DNA from: F1-20-MAGs119 sp964556145
GTDB taxonomy: Bacteria; Actinomycetota; Acidimicrobiia; Acidimicrobiales; Ilumatobacteraceae
Direction of reading: 5' to 3'
Length of the DNA: 22,452 nucleotides
NCBI GenBank assembly: GCA_964556145.1
Contig: CAZKVD010000024.1
Location: 1-22,452 of the forward strand
The position numbers were made by a program, and so were the translations under genes. The number at the start of each line of letters is the position of its first letter. The first letter of the stretch is position 1. Under the pieces are notes generated by a model that saw only the letters and a list, made by a program, of their open reading frames with translations, ran no database searches and was not told the origin of the DNA. Shown piece by piece: positions 1 to 7,235 of the stretch.

Positions 1-950
1 GCAAGCCCTCGCTTGGCTCGGGCTTGAGCAATCTCTTCTATGTCGGGGACGGCGATGAAGGCTTCGTTCGGGCCCGGGCCCCAGGCTTCGACGGGTGCGG
101 GCGCGTCGGGTGAACCCCAGTCGGTACGGCGCACGTTGGCGGCCCACTGCTCGTCGTCGTTGATGTGGTCCATGTCGGCGAAGAACTCGAACATGTTGCC
201 CGCCGGGTCACGCATGTACCAATACAGGTTCGAGCCGAGCAGATGGCGCCCGACTCCGATGATGTGCGAGTCGGGGTTTTCCTTCATCACCGCGGTGCCG
301 TTTTCACCGATGGCATCGAAGTCGTCGACCTCGAGTGCGTAGTGGTTCAGGTAACCGACGCGCGAGCGGTGGATGAGCAGGTTGTGGTGGTCGGTCTCGA
401 CGCGGCCGAAGGTGCCGTTGGCACCGACGAACTGGTCGCTGATGCGAAAGCCGAGGCCCTCGAAGTAGAACGCGGTCGACTTTTCGATTTGTGGCGAGCC
501 GAGAACCACGTGGCCGAGCCGACGTGGTGGACGACGGCGTGACGGGTCGAGCGACGATGCGCGTTCGTTCCAGCGTGTGCGTTCGCTCGGTCGGTTGCGG
601 GCGCGCACACCGCGGTCTTGCGGAGGCTCGGGTGCGCCGACGTCGATGCGAATCGAGTGGCCGAGCACGGGGTCGGTGCAGTCGAGCGTGGTCGACGTGG
701 TGCGCGCAGCAACGCCGAGGGACTCGAGACGCTTGGCGATGTCTGCGATGTCGCTTTCGGCTGCACACGAGAAGTGCATGGCTGACAGGTGGCGGTGATC
801 GCTTTCCTTGATGGTGAAGACAAGAGAGCGATCGGTGGTTCCGTACTGGCCGTCGGTGGTGCGAACGAGGCCGTGTCGTTCCCAGAACGCGCCGAGCTCG
901 GCCGGGTTTTTGACGCTGAGTTCGATGTCGAGGAAACCGTTCAGCGCCAT
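1..950 (-). CDS. VOC-family extradiol ring-cleavage dioxygenase, 3' end beyond the left edge
   Basis: The frame opens at an ATG (948-950) and stays open to base 1, giving at least 316 residues. The protein has two glyoxalase/VOC modules, as in type I extradiol dioxygenases such as 2,3-dihydroxybiphenyl 1,2-dioxygenase. The C-terminal module shows the three expected iron ligands at family-like spacing: H147 in LGHVVL, H203 in LNHYALEV and E255 in MFEFF. These enzymes use Fe(II) and oxygen to cleave catechol rings in the cytoplasm. The linker between modules (about residues 112-145) is unusually Arg-rich. The family is usually about 290-320 residues, so little should be missing. The start lies 2 bp after the stop of the FAH-family gene, so the two are probably co-translated and act in one degradation pathway. 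The substrate is not predictable; some VOC relatives have other reactions. Confidence 0.88.
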   Translation of the reverse strand, partial: MALNGFLDIELSVKNPAELGAFWERHGLVRTTDGQYGTTDRSLVFTIKESDHRHLSAMHFSCAAESDIADIAKRLESLGVAARTTSTTLDCTDPVLGHSIRIDVGAPEPPQDRGVRARNRPSERTRWNERASSLDPSRRRPPRRLGHVVLGSPQIEKSTAFYFEGLGFRISDQFVGANGTFGRVETDHHNLLIHRSRVGYLNHYALEVDDFDAIGENGTAVMKENPDSHIIGVGRHLLGSNLYWYMRDPAGNMFEFFADMDHINDDEQWAANVRRTDWGSPDAPAPVEAWGPGPNEAFIAVPDIEEIAQARAKRGL

Positions 951-952
951 GG

Positions 953-1828
953 CTAGGCCTTCTTTGAGAGCGGCAGATTGTGGTCGGACACGCGCCTGCA
1001 GTTGTTGACCATGGTGCCGATTCCATCGATGATCGTGGTGACGACATCGCCGTCGCGCAGCAACTTCTTTTGTGCCGCGCCGACGCCTGCGGGTGTTCCG
1101 GTGAAGATGACGTCGCCGGTGTTCAGTGTGGTGATGTGCGACAGGTATTCGATGAGGAATGGAATGCCGAAGATCAGATTGGCCGAGGTGTCGTTCTGGC
1201 GTTCTTCGCCGTTGACGAGGCACTTGATGGCAATGACGTCGCGGTTGGGCAGTGCGTCGGGTGACACTGCAACCGGGCCGATGGGGCCGAAGGTGTCGAA
1301 CGACTTTCCGAGATCGAAGTGCGGTGGCTTGCTGGCCATCTGCACGGGGCGATCGGAGACGTCCTGGCCGGCGGTGATGGCGAACACGTGGTTCCACGCG
1401 TCGGCCTGCGAGATGTCCTTGCCACCCTTGCCGATGATGACCACGATTTCGCCCTCGTAGTCGACACGGTCGCTGCGCAATTCGATCGTCGAGTTCGGTG
1501 CGCAGATGCACGACGAGAACTTGGCGAACACGACCGGATTGTCGGGGACTTCCATGTTCGATTCGGCGGCGTGTGTCTTGTAGTTCAAGCCGATGCCGAA
1601 CACCTTTTGCGGTGTGGGTGACGGTGCGCCGAGTTTCGCGGGGTCGACCTTGCCTTCAGGCGTGCGGCCCGCAGTTTTCTTCTGCAGGTCGTGGAGCTTG
1701 TCGCTGTGTGCGAGGGCGGCCGCGGGGTCGGACGGTACCGAGCCGGCGCTCAAGGCTTCGAGGTCGTGGTAATTGTCGCCGTCGACCAGGACTGCGCGAC
1801 CCGCATGGTTTGCAAACGTGAATGCCAT
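953..1828 (-). CDS. Fumarylacetoacetate hydrolase (FAH) family protein
   Basis: The 291-residue protein has a short N-terminal region and a C-terminal FAH domain from about residue 74. Visible hallmarks are the metal-binding acidic residues in YEGEIVVIIGK (E125, E127), a further acidic ligand in QDVSDR (D156), the GKSFDTFGP segment near 174 and TGTPAGVG near 243. Family members hydrolyse, decarboxylate or isomerise C-C bonds in 2-oxo/enol acids, often downstream of extradiol ring cleavage. That fits the dioxygenase gene starting 2 bp after its stop. I chose the ATG at 1826-1828, preceded by AAGGGG with a 12-nt spacer, over an upstream in-frame TTG that would add eight residues. The specific substrate is unknown. 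Acylpyruvase or 2-hydroxyhepta-2,4-diene-1,7-dioate isomerase type reactions are possible. Confidence 0.9.
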   Translation of the reverse strand: MAFTFANHAGRAVLVDGDNYHDLEALSAGSVPSDPAAALAHSDKLHDLQKKTAGRTPEGKVDPAKLGAPSPTPQKVFGIGLNYKTHAAESNMEVPDNPVVFAKFSSCICAPNSTIELRSDRVDYEGEIVVIIGKGGKDISQADAWNHVFAITAGQDVSDRPVQMASKPPHFDLGKSFDTFGPIGPVAVSPDALPNRDVIAIKCLVNGEERQNDTSANLIFGIPFLIEYLSHITTLNTGDVIFTGTPAGVGAAQKKLLRDGDVVTTIIDGIGTMVNNCRRVSDHNLPLSKKA

Positions 1829-1844
1829 GGCTTGTTCTTGCCCC

Positions 1845-1874
1845 TTCGTCAATTACTAGACGAATGACAATATA
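1845..1874 (-). promoter_or_regulatory. Candidate operator and -10 element of the FAH/dioxygenase unit
   Basis: In the 85-bp gap upstream of the FAH gene there is a perfect inverted repeat, TTCGTC (1845-1850) and GACGAA (1859-1864), with an 8-nt AT-rich spacer. On the minus strand a TATATT sequence (1869-1874) could be a -10 box, placing a transcription start on top of the inverted repeat. No good -35 hexamer is visible at 17-18 nt. An operator for a MarR/GntR/IclR-type aromatic-sensing repressor would look like this, but no regulator gene is in the window. Confidence 0.35.
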
Positions 1875-1913
1875 ACCAATTGCGAATGCGTGGATTCCCT
1901 TGCGGGGGCGTCG

Positions 1914-2516
1914 TCAGAGCTTCGAGTCCTGCTTGAGCGCGGTGTCGATGCTGAGGGCCGCTGCGACGACGAGCGAGGCCAGCGGCTGGCTGAGTTCCTC
2001 GTGGATGTTCACGATGTAGTTGTCGGCGGTGGTGAACACGGCGCGGGCGAGGCCGGCGAACTTTTTCGTCACGCGTGCAACTTCGCGGCCGTCGGAGTTT
2101 TCGATGGCGAAGTCCCATGCGCGCCAGTTCTCGGCCTTGATGGCGCCGACCTTGCGCCCGCCGATCTCGAGCGCAAAGTTGATCTTGCCGAACACGTTTT
2201 CCTGAACGATGCGGCCGAGTTCGTTACCCGATGCATCGCCGACGATGACCGTGCTCTTGAAGACCTTTGCCGGGCGGGTGAGTGTGAGGACCACTGCACC
2301 GGTGGCGTCGGTGATTTCGAGTTTGTGCGTGAGGAACTGGTCGACCGACGAGACCATGCGAAGGATCTTTTTTGCGGTGGACTGGCCCACCTGGGTGACG
2401 TGGGCGACAACGTTGCCGTCGGCGTCGGACACCGAGTACTGGTTGGTGAGCTCGATCAGCTTTGCCTTTTGGCTGACGACGAGAACGCGTTGCGCGAAGA
2501 GTGGCGAGGTGCTCAT
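1914..2516 (-). CDS. Phospholipid scramblase-related / LURP-one-like protein
   Basis: This 200-residue protein has the repeated beta-hairpin pattern of the scramblase/LURP-one (Tubby-like) fold: an N-terminal segment MSTSPLFAQRVLVVSQK, then beta strands with 'D.dG..v' turns (DADGNVV, DATGAVV, DASGNEL, NSDGREV). It ends with FTTADNYIVNI and a hydrophobic AALSIDTAL helix, as in actinobacterial scramblase-related proteins. The role in bacteria is poorly known. Membrane association through the C-terminal helix is inferred and lipid scrambling is unproven. Its ATG (2514-2516) overlaps the stop of the crotonase gene by 4 bp (ATGA), which fixes the start and implies translational coupling. An earlier in-frame start around 2621 would run deep into the crotonase and add an Arg-rich non-domain extension, so I rejected it. 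Confidence 0.8.
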   Translation of the reverse strand: MSTSPLFAQRVLVVSQKAKLIELTNQYSVSDADGNVVAHVTQVGQSTAKKILRMVSSVDQFLTHKLEITDATGAVVLTLTRPAKVFKSTVIVGDASGNELGRIVQENVFGKINFALEIGGRKVGAIKAENWRAWDFAIENSDGREVARVTKKFAGLARAVFTTADNYIVNIHEELSQPLASLVVAAALSIDTALKQDSKL

Positions 2517-3307
2517 TGCGTACGACCGCGCTGCATGATCTTGTCGCGGCGTTCGGCAACGGCATCGGCACTGAATTCGCGCTTGCGCCATGCGATCGAC
2601 TCGGCTGCTTCGGCTGCCCACGCGTCTTTGTCGGTGGTGGTCAGTGCGTAGGTGTTGCGGATTGCGCGAACACCGGCCTGGTCGGCACCAATGATGTCGA
2701 GGGCGATCTTGCGCGTGAAGGGGATGAGCTCGGCATGCGGCACGACGTGGTTGACGAGGCCGAGTTCCTTGGCTTCGTGTGCATCGATGAAGTTGCCGGT
2801 GAAACTCATTTCACGTGCGCGACGAACGCCGATGGCCTGGGGGAGAAGAACCGAGAGACCCCAACCGGGCTGCACGCCGACCCGGGCGTGGGTGTCACCG
2901 AACTTGGCGTTTTCAGATGCGATGAGAAAGTCGCAGTTGAGGGCGAGTTCGAAACCGCCGGTGACCGCGACACCATTGATGGCACCGATGAGGGGCTTTG
3001 ACAGCTTGGGGAAGGGTCCGCGGACGCCATCGGCATTGGGTGAGCCGTCGGCACCGGTACCACCGAGCAGGTTGCTCGACGGGTCGCCGAGTTCCTTCAG
3101 GTCGAGTCCCGCGGTGAATGCAGGGTCGGCGCCGGTGAGGATGATGACGTCGACGTCGTCGTTTGCGTCGGCGGCCTTCATGTTTTCCGCAAGCAGGCGC
3201 AGCACTTCGCTGCTGAGGGCGTTGCGTGCGCCGGGCCGATTGATGGTGATCGTTGCGATGCGTTCGGAGATGTCGAGAAGAACGACCGAATCATTGGACT
3301 GCGTCAT
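2513..3307 (-). CDS. Enoyl-CoA hydratase/isomerase family protein (crotonase)
   Basis: The 264-residue protein has the normal crotonase length and fold signals. Oxyanion-hole segments are ADPAFTAGLDL (around 60-70) and GVAVTGGFELALNCD (112-126). Compared with rat mitochondrial hydratase, the first catalytic glutamate is kept (E120 in GGFELA). The second, normally 20 residues later, is His (H140 in FGDTHARVGVQPGWG). Many actinobacterial EchA-like proteins share the DTHARVG form, and their reactions are mostly unassigned. It should act on an acyl-CoA thioester, perhaps in fatty-acid, sterol or aromatic side-chain breakdown, but true hydratase activity is uncertain. It starts 4 bp after the stop of the 205-aa unknown gene and overlaps the scramblase-like gene by 4 bp. 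Confidence 0.9.
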   Translation of the reverse strand: MTQSNDSVVLLDISERIATITINRPGARNALSSEVLRLLAENMKAADANDDVDVIILTGADPAFTAGLDLKELGDPSSNLLGGTGADGSPNADGVRGPFPKLSKPLIGAINGVAVTGGFELALNCDFLIASENAKFGDTHARVGVQPGWGLSVLLPQAIGVRRAREMSFTGNFIDAHEAKELGLVNHVVPHAELIPFTRKIALDIIGADQAGVRAIRNTYALTTTDKDAWAAEAAESIAWRKREFSADAVAERRDKIMQRGRTQ

Positions 3308-3311
3308 GCAG

Positions 3312-3929
3312 TCATGCTTGCAGGTCGGGTGTCTCGGGCGGAAAGTAGGAGAACGCCATGTCGCCCAACTTGACCAGGGTCGAGGCGATCCAGCCACCGA
3401 GGGTGCCGAAGTGGTCGTCGAGGATGGTGCTCGACCCGTCGGCGAGTGTTTCCTCGGACAGGTCGTACAAGCCTTCGTAGGTGACCTCGAGCGCGTACTC
3501 GGTGCGATTGGCTGTGTCGAGTGCGTGGCTGATTTCGGTGGCCAAACTGGCGCGCTCCATGGCGGCGTTGCCGATGGTGGGACTGGTGGCGGGGGCGAGA
3601 GTGAGAACCTTCGCGTGGTCGGGCATCGATGACATGCGTTGTGCGCGGAAGACGATTTCAATTTCGATCGCGGGAAGCTCGACAAGGGTCTCTTCCAGGT
3701 ACCAACGTCGGTACATGGCCTGACTCCACGACGGCCAATCGAGGGTGATGTGGGCAACGACGCGCGGGGGCGAGCCCTCACCCGGCAGGCCGTAGCTGGT
3801 TTCCCACGTGAGATCGCCGAGCAGCACGTCGGACTGGAAGTGTTCCTCGAAGGCCTGGCGTTCGAGGAATGCACCCTCGAAGGCCTCGCGCAACGCGCCG
3901 ATGGCGTCGGTAAAAACGTGGTCCAACAT
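3312..3929 (-). CDS. Unrecognised 205-residue protein, first gene of the crotonase/scramblase-like unit
   Basis: I do not recognise a family. The 205-residue product is soluble-looking and acidic, with no signal peptide or clear membrane helix. It has an alternating pattern around LPAIEIEIVFRAQRM (85-99) and YALEVTYEGLYDLSEE (145-160), suggesting beta strands, and a Trp-rich stretch WPSWSQAMYRRW (65-76). The C-terminus DDHFGTLGGWIASTLVKLGDMAF may be amphipathic. The ATG at 3927-3929 is preferred because it leaves a 43-bp divergent gap. A second in-frame ATG at 3972-3974 would overlap the start of the divergent gene and encode a plausible but less likely 15-residue extension. The crotonase gene begins only 4 bp after its stop, so a role connected with acyl-CoA metabolism is an inference from position only. 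Confidence 0.7.
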   Translation of the reverse strand: MLDHVFTDAIGALREAFEGAFLERQAFEEHFQSDVLLGDLTWETSYGLPGEGSPPRVVAHITLDWPSWSQAMYRRWYLEETLVELPAIEIEIVFRAQRMSSMPDHAKVLTLAPATSPTIGNAAMERASLATEISHALDTANRTEYALEVTYEGLYDLSEETLADGSSTILDDHFGTLGGWIASTLVKLGDMAFSYFPPETPDLQA

Positions 3930-3956
3930 CCCGACCGAAGCGTAGCGATTGGATGC

Positions 3957-3973
3957 TGGCAGACTGTCTGCCA
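3957..3973. promoter_or_regulatory. Perfect 17-bp palindrome in a divergent gene gap (candidate operator)
   Basis: TGGCAGACTGTCTGCCA has two 8-bp arms (3957-3964 and 3966-3973) around one central T. Its last base is the A of the ATG of the plus-strand crotonase. It also lies just upstream of the minus-strand 205-aa gene (start 3929). Odd-length palindromes of this size between divergent genes are typical operators of TetR- or GntR-type regulators. No regulator gene is adjacent, so the binding protein is unknown. A ribosome-blocking hairpin is the alternative. Confidence 0.5.
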
Positions 3974-4725
3974 TGAGTCTCGTTCTTCTCGACAAGTCCG
4001 ATGGCGTCGGCACCATCACGCTGAACAACCCCGGCGAACGCAACACGCTCACCGCTCCGATGGTCGCCGAGATCATTGCCGCGATGGACGACATCGAAGC
4101 CGACGAATCGATTGGTGCGGTTGTCGTCACCGGTGCTGCGCCCGCGTTCTGCGCCGGTGCGAACCTCGGCAATCTTGCCGAAGCGACGGGCGAGAGCCTG
4201 AAGAACATCTACGAGGGTTTCCTGCGCATCGCCTACAGCCCACTGCCCACGTTGGCTGCGGTGAACGGCGCGGCGGTTGGCGCGGGCATGAACCTGGCGC
4301 TTGGTTGCGACGTGCGCGTTGCTGCGCGCCGTGCAAAGTTCGACACGCGCTTCCTGCAAATCGGCATTCACCCCGGTGGAGGCCACACGTGGATGCTGCG
4401 CCGCATTGCGGGACCGCAGGCTGCGATGGCAACCGTCATCTTCGGCGACATTCTCGATGGTGCCGAGGCCGAGCGCATCGGCCTTGCGTGGAAGTGCGTC
4501 GACGACGACCAACTTGCCAACGTTGCACACGAAATGGCGGCTCGTGCTGCGTCGCGTCCGCGCGAACTGCTGAAGGTCACCAAGCGCACCATTCAAGACA
4601 TGGCCCACGTGTCGGAGCACCCGGCTGCAGTCGAGCGCGAGCTCGACCCGCAGGTGTGGAGCACGCGCCAGCCGTGGTTTGCCGAGATGCTTGCCGCGTT
4701 GCAGGCCAAGATCACCAAGAAGTAG
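3973..4725 (+). CDS. Crotonase-superfamily protein lacking both hydratase glutamates
   Basis: The 250-residue protein has the crotonase fold: AAPAFCAGANLGNL (55-68) and GAAVGAGMNLALGCD (99-113) form the acyl-CoA oxyanion hole. At the positions of the two catalytic glutamates of classic enoyl-CoA hydratase it carries N107 (GMNLAL) and F127 (KFDTRFLQIG), followed by HPGGGHTWML, a motif common in actinobacterial EchA-like proteins. Hydration of enoyl-CoA is therefore unlikely; isomerase, thioesterase or other thioester chemistry is possible. The ATG at 3973 is chosen over an upstream TTG at 3949, which would add eight non-family residues. The gene diverges from the 205-aa unknown gene and is followed after 8 bp by the protease gene, so those two may share a transcript. 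Confidence 0.88.
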   Translation: MSLVLLDKSDGVGTITLNNPGERNTLTAPMVAEIIAAMDDIEADESIGAVVVTGAAPAFCAGANLGNLAEATGESLKNIYEGFLRIAYSPLPTLAAVNGAAVGAGMNLALGCDVRVAARRAKFDTRFLQIGIHPGGGHTWMLRRIAGPQAAMATVIFGDILDGAEAERIGLAWKCVDDDQLANVAHEMAARAASRPRELLKVTKRTIQDMAHVSEHPAAVERELDPQVWSTRQPWFAEMLAALQAKITKK

Positions 4726-4733
4726 CCGACGAC

Positions 4734-6803
4734 GTGAGACGTGTTTCCGCAGCCATTGTCTGCGGTGTGGTGTTGTCGTTGTTCGCACCCGCCGCGGTGC
4801 GTGCAAGCGATGCTCTTGTCGCGGCAAGTGTCGTGCGCGAACGGATGTCGTCGTACATCGTGATCGTGGCGTCGCGCGACGACATCGATGCAGTGGCGGC
4901 CGAGGTGGTGGCCGGCGGGGGAGTCGTCACGTCGCTGTACCGATATGCGCTCGGGGGGTTCGCCGCAAGATTGACCGACTCGCAGGTGACGGCGTTGATG
5001 GGCGATACGCGAATCAGCGGCATCTCGCGCAACAAGCGCGTGCGAAAGCGCGTGACGGCGCCCGCGGCGCAGGCCGACGTGCTGTACCAACTCGACCGCA
5101 TCGACCAGCGTGCGTTGCCCCTCGACGGTGTTTATGCACCGCCGGCCACGGGCGAAGGCGTACAGATCTACATGATCGACACCGGCGTTCGTGCGACGCA
5201 CGTCGATCTGGCGGGCCGAGTCATTCACGGAATCGACGTCGTGGGTGTCGACGAGCGCGGGGTGCCCGCGATTCCGGCCGACGACTGCGACGGACACGGT
5301 ACGCACACCGCAGCATTGGCGGCGGGTACCGAATACGGCGTGGCGAAAAAGGCCACCGTCGTGGCGGTGCGGGTGCTCGACTGTTACGGCGAAGGTGACG
5401 TGGAAAGTGTCATCAAGGGAATCGATTGGGTGATCAAGCACCATCGCTCGGGCAGCCTTGCTGCGGCGAACCTCAGCCTGGGCGTCGATGCCGACGACGA
5501 TTCGCGACCGATGGACCTCGCCGTCATCGACCTTGCAAAGGACGGAATCGTTCCGGTGACCGCTGCGGGTAACAAGGGCCAGGATGCGTGTGACGTGTCA
5601 CCCGGCCACACACCCGAGGCGTTGAACGTCGGTGCAACCGACCAAACCGATGCCCGTCTTGCGATGTCGCTCGGAACGTCGAGCTACGGCGCGTGCATCG
5701 ATCTGTTCGGGCCCGGCGTGCGTATCTTGTCGGCGGGCATCGCCAGCGACACCGACGAACAGACGCTGACGGGAACGTCGATGGCATCGCCGTTGGTGGC
5801 CGGCTACGTGGCCCTGATCGGCGAGGCCGACCCAACCGCCTGTCCGTCGGCGGTGCACGACGCGGTGACCGACCGTGCCACGAAGGACGTCGTCAAGAGT
5901 CCGGGTGCCGGTTCGCCGAATCTGTTGCTGAATGTCAGCGATGTCTCGGCGGTGGGTGCCGCCGCGCCGGGCACACCGAGTGCGCTCGTGTCGAGCCCAC
6001 TCGCCGACGGCATCGTGGTGTCATGGGACCCGGGTTGCGATGGCGGCGCGACAAGTGGTGTGTCGCAGGTGCGCGTGTACCGCGACAAGAACGACACCCC
6101 GATGCGTACCGTCACGGTGCGTTCCGGTGCACGCGTCGTCGTGCGGGGTCTTGATTCCGACTCCAGCTACCGGGTCAGCGTGAAGCGCCGCACCGTCAAC
6201 GGTGTCAGCGAGTGGTCGGAGAAGTCGGTTCCCGTGCGACCGACAGGGTTGACCACGGGCGGCAAGGTGCGCACGTCGTCGTTGGCGTATTCAACCGAAG
6301 CCAAGGTGCGCGGACACTGGACCATCGATGAAACGAACAAATGGAATTGCCGGGTGACCGGAGGCCGGATTCTGTTCCTGCGTTCCGGCTCGTGTGACGT
6401 CACGGTGACCCCGGCGTACACGAACGTCGGTGTGACGCGCTCGTTCACGCCGGGCGAGGGTCGTGCGCCGGAGGCCAGCGGATCGGGCAGGCGTCTGGTG
6501 TACGACCGCAGCTCGCGTCGTCTCTATGCAATCGATGCCGACAACCACGTGGTGCGCAGCACGACAGTTGTTTCGCCTGAGTCGGCACCGGTAACGGGGC
6601 GTTACAAACTTGCGCGCACCGCCGACGGATTCGCGGCTCGTTCGGGTGATCGTGTGGTCGAATTCCGTGGCATTGTCGAAGAGTTCGGCCCCGAAGCCCT
6701 TGGAACAACGGCGTCCGTGGCCGGCATGTGGATGGCTCCGCCCGACACCGTGCCGTTCCGCAAGTTTGTGACGGCCACGAAACTACTCGTCATCATTCCG
6801 TGA
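4734..6803 (+). CDS. Secreted S8 (subtilisin) family serine protease with fibronectin III domain
   Basis: The 689-residue protein starts at a GTG that gives a clear signal peptide (VRRVSAAIVCGVVLSLFAPAAVRASDA). Next comes an I9-type propeptide (about 40-105), which folds and then inhibits the protease. The catalytic domain carries D149 (MIDTGVR), H188 (DGHGTHTA), the oxyanion N280 (AAGNKG) and S349 (GTSMASPLVAGY), so the triad is intact and the enzyme should be active outside the membrane. Four cysteines in the catalytic domain suggest disulfides. A fibronectin type III module follows at about 411-505, then a C-terminal region of about 180 residues, rich in beta strand and without a recognised family. 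No LPxTG or membrane anchor is seen at the end, so it is probably released or held non-covalently. The same frame is open far upstream, but that part is antisense to real genes. Confidence 0.92.
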   Translation: MRRVSAAIVCGVVLSLFAPAAVRASDALVAASVVRERMSSYIVIVASRDDIDAVAAEVVAGGGVVTSLYRYALGGFAARLTDSQVTALMGDTRISGISRNKRVRKRVTAPAAQADVLYQLDRIDQRALPLDGVYAPPATGEGVQIYMIDTGVRATHVDLAGRVIHGIDVVGVDERGVPAIPADDCDGHGTHTAALAAGTEYGVAKKATVVAVRVLDCYGEGDVESVIKGIDWVIKHHRSGSLAAANLSLGVDADDDSRPMDLAVIDLAKDGIVPVTAAGNKGQDACDVSPGHTPEALNVGATDQTDARLAMSLGTSSYGACIDLFGPGVRILSAGIASDTDEQTLTGTSMASPLVAGYVALIGEADPTACPSAVHDAVTDRATKDVVKSPGAGSPNLLLNVSDVSAVGAAAPGTPSALVSSPLADGIVVSWDPGCDGGATSGVSQVRVYRDKNDTPMRTVTVRSGARVVVRGLDSDSSYRVSVKRRTVNGVSEWSEKSVPVRPTGLTTGGKVRTSSLAYSTEAKVRGHWTIDETNKWNCRVTGGRILFLRSGSCDVTVTPAYTNVGVTRSFTPGEGRAPEASGSGRRLVYDRSSRRLYAIDADNHVVRSTTVVSPESAPVTGRYKLARTADGFAARSGDRVVEFRGIVEEFGPEALGTTASVAGMWMAPPDTVPFRKFVTATKLLVIIP

Positions 6804-6807
6804 CTTT

Positions 6808-6864
6808 TTGCGAATGATGACGTTCGCACACCACGGGCGCGAACGTCGGGTGTATGTTGCGAAT
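6808..6864 (+). promoter_or_regulatory. Hairpin between protease and small-protein genes, flanked by 8-nt direct repeats
   Basis: A perfect 9-bp inverted repeat, GACGTTCGC (6819-6827) and GCGAACGTC (6839-6847), has an 11-nt loop. It is flanked by two exact TTGCGAAT copies (6808-6815 and 6857-6864). There is no T-run after the hairpin, so it is not a standard intrinsic terminator. TATGTT at 6853-6858 could be a -10 box for the downstream gene. An operator or mRNA-stability element is also possible. Confidence 0.4.
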
Positions 6865-6905
6865 CGAGGAGCGTTATCTCCGGATTCTCTTTGAAAGGAG
6901 ACCCG

Positions 6906-7217
6906 ATGAGCAAGCGTCATCGCAGTCAAGAAACTGCCCCGCCTCCGCGCGTCGAATTACGCGCCCACGCCCACAACGAGCGTCACCGAATGCATTCTGA
7001 ATTGCATACGGTTGCCGGTCTTGTGAGCAACGGCGTCGAGCCCGACGACGTCGACGAACCGGGCCAGGCCTGGCGCGTCGAAGCGCACCACGACAAGGAG
7101 CGTGCGCTGAACAAGCGTGGTCGTGCCGCGGTGCGGCACTGGAAGACCAAAGAGTGGAAACGTCGTTCGGTGTTGCGCAAACAGCGCGCCGTGGCGCTTC
7201 GCCGTCTCGCTGACTGA
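6906..7217 (+). CDS. Small, highly basic hypothetical protein (103 aa)
   Basis: The gene has one of the best ribosome binding sites in the window (GAAAGGAG, 5 nt before the ATG), so it is probably translated well. The product is hydrophilic, with many Arg, Lys and His residues, no membrane segment and no cysteine. The N-terminal third is Pro/His-rich (APPPRVELRAHAHNERHRMH). Residues 61-103 are rich in Lys/Arg and likely helical (KTKEWKRRSVLRKQRAVALRR), which suggests nucleic-acid or ribosome binding, but I recognise no family. It converges with the acetyltransferase gene, with 18 bp between stops. Confidence 0.75.
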   Translation: MSKRHRSQETAPPPRVELRAHAHNERHRMHSELHTVAGLVSNGVEPDDVDEPGQAWRVEAHHDKERALNKRGRAAVRHWKTKEWKRRSVLRKQRAVALRRLAD

Positions 7218-7235
7218 CCCGCGCGTTTGCGCTGA

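Noticed and set aside
304..1047. Long Arg/Pro-rich open frame on the minus strand
   Set aside because: It is another frame of the extradiol dioxygenase and FAH genes; the composition is that of a high-GC shadow, while the true frame shows iron ligands and a domain pattern.
1829..1852. Upstream TTG start for the FAH-family gene
   Set aside because: It would add eight residues that overlap the AAGGGG ribosome site and the inverted repeat; the ATG at 1828 is better placed.
1890..2651. Open plus-strand frame of 253 codons
   Set aside because: It is antisense to the scramblase-like and crotonase genes, which have recognised domains; no ribosome site or family pattern in the plus frame.
3639..4733. 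In-frame upstream extension of the protease reading frame
   Set aside because: This part is Arg/His-rich, overlaps the second crotonase and the divergent gene, and would bury the signal peptide; the GTG at 4734 gives a proper secreted protease.
7218..7235. GCGC-GTTT-GCGC sequence between convergent stops as a terminator
   Set aside because: The 4-bp stem is too short and lacks a T-run.
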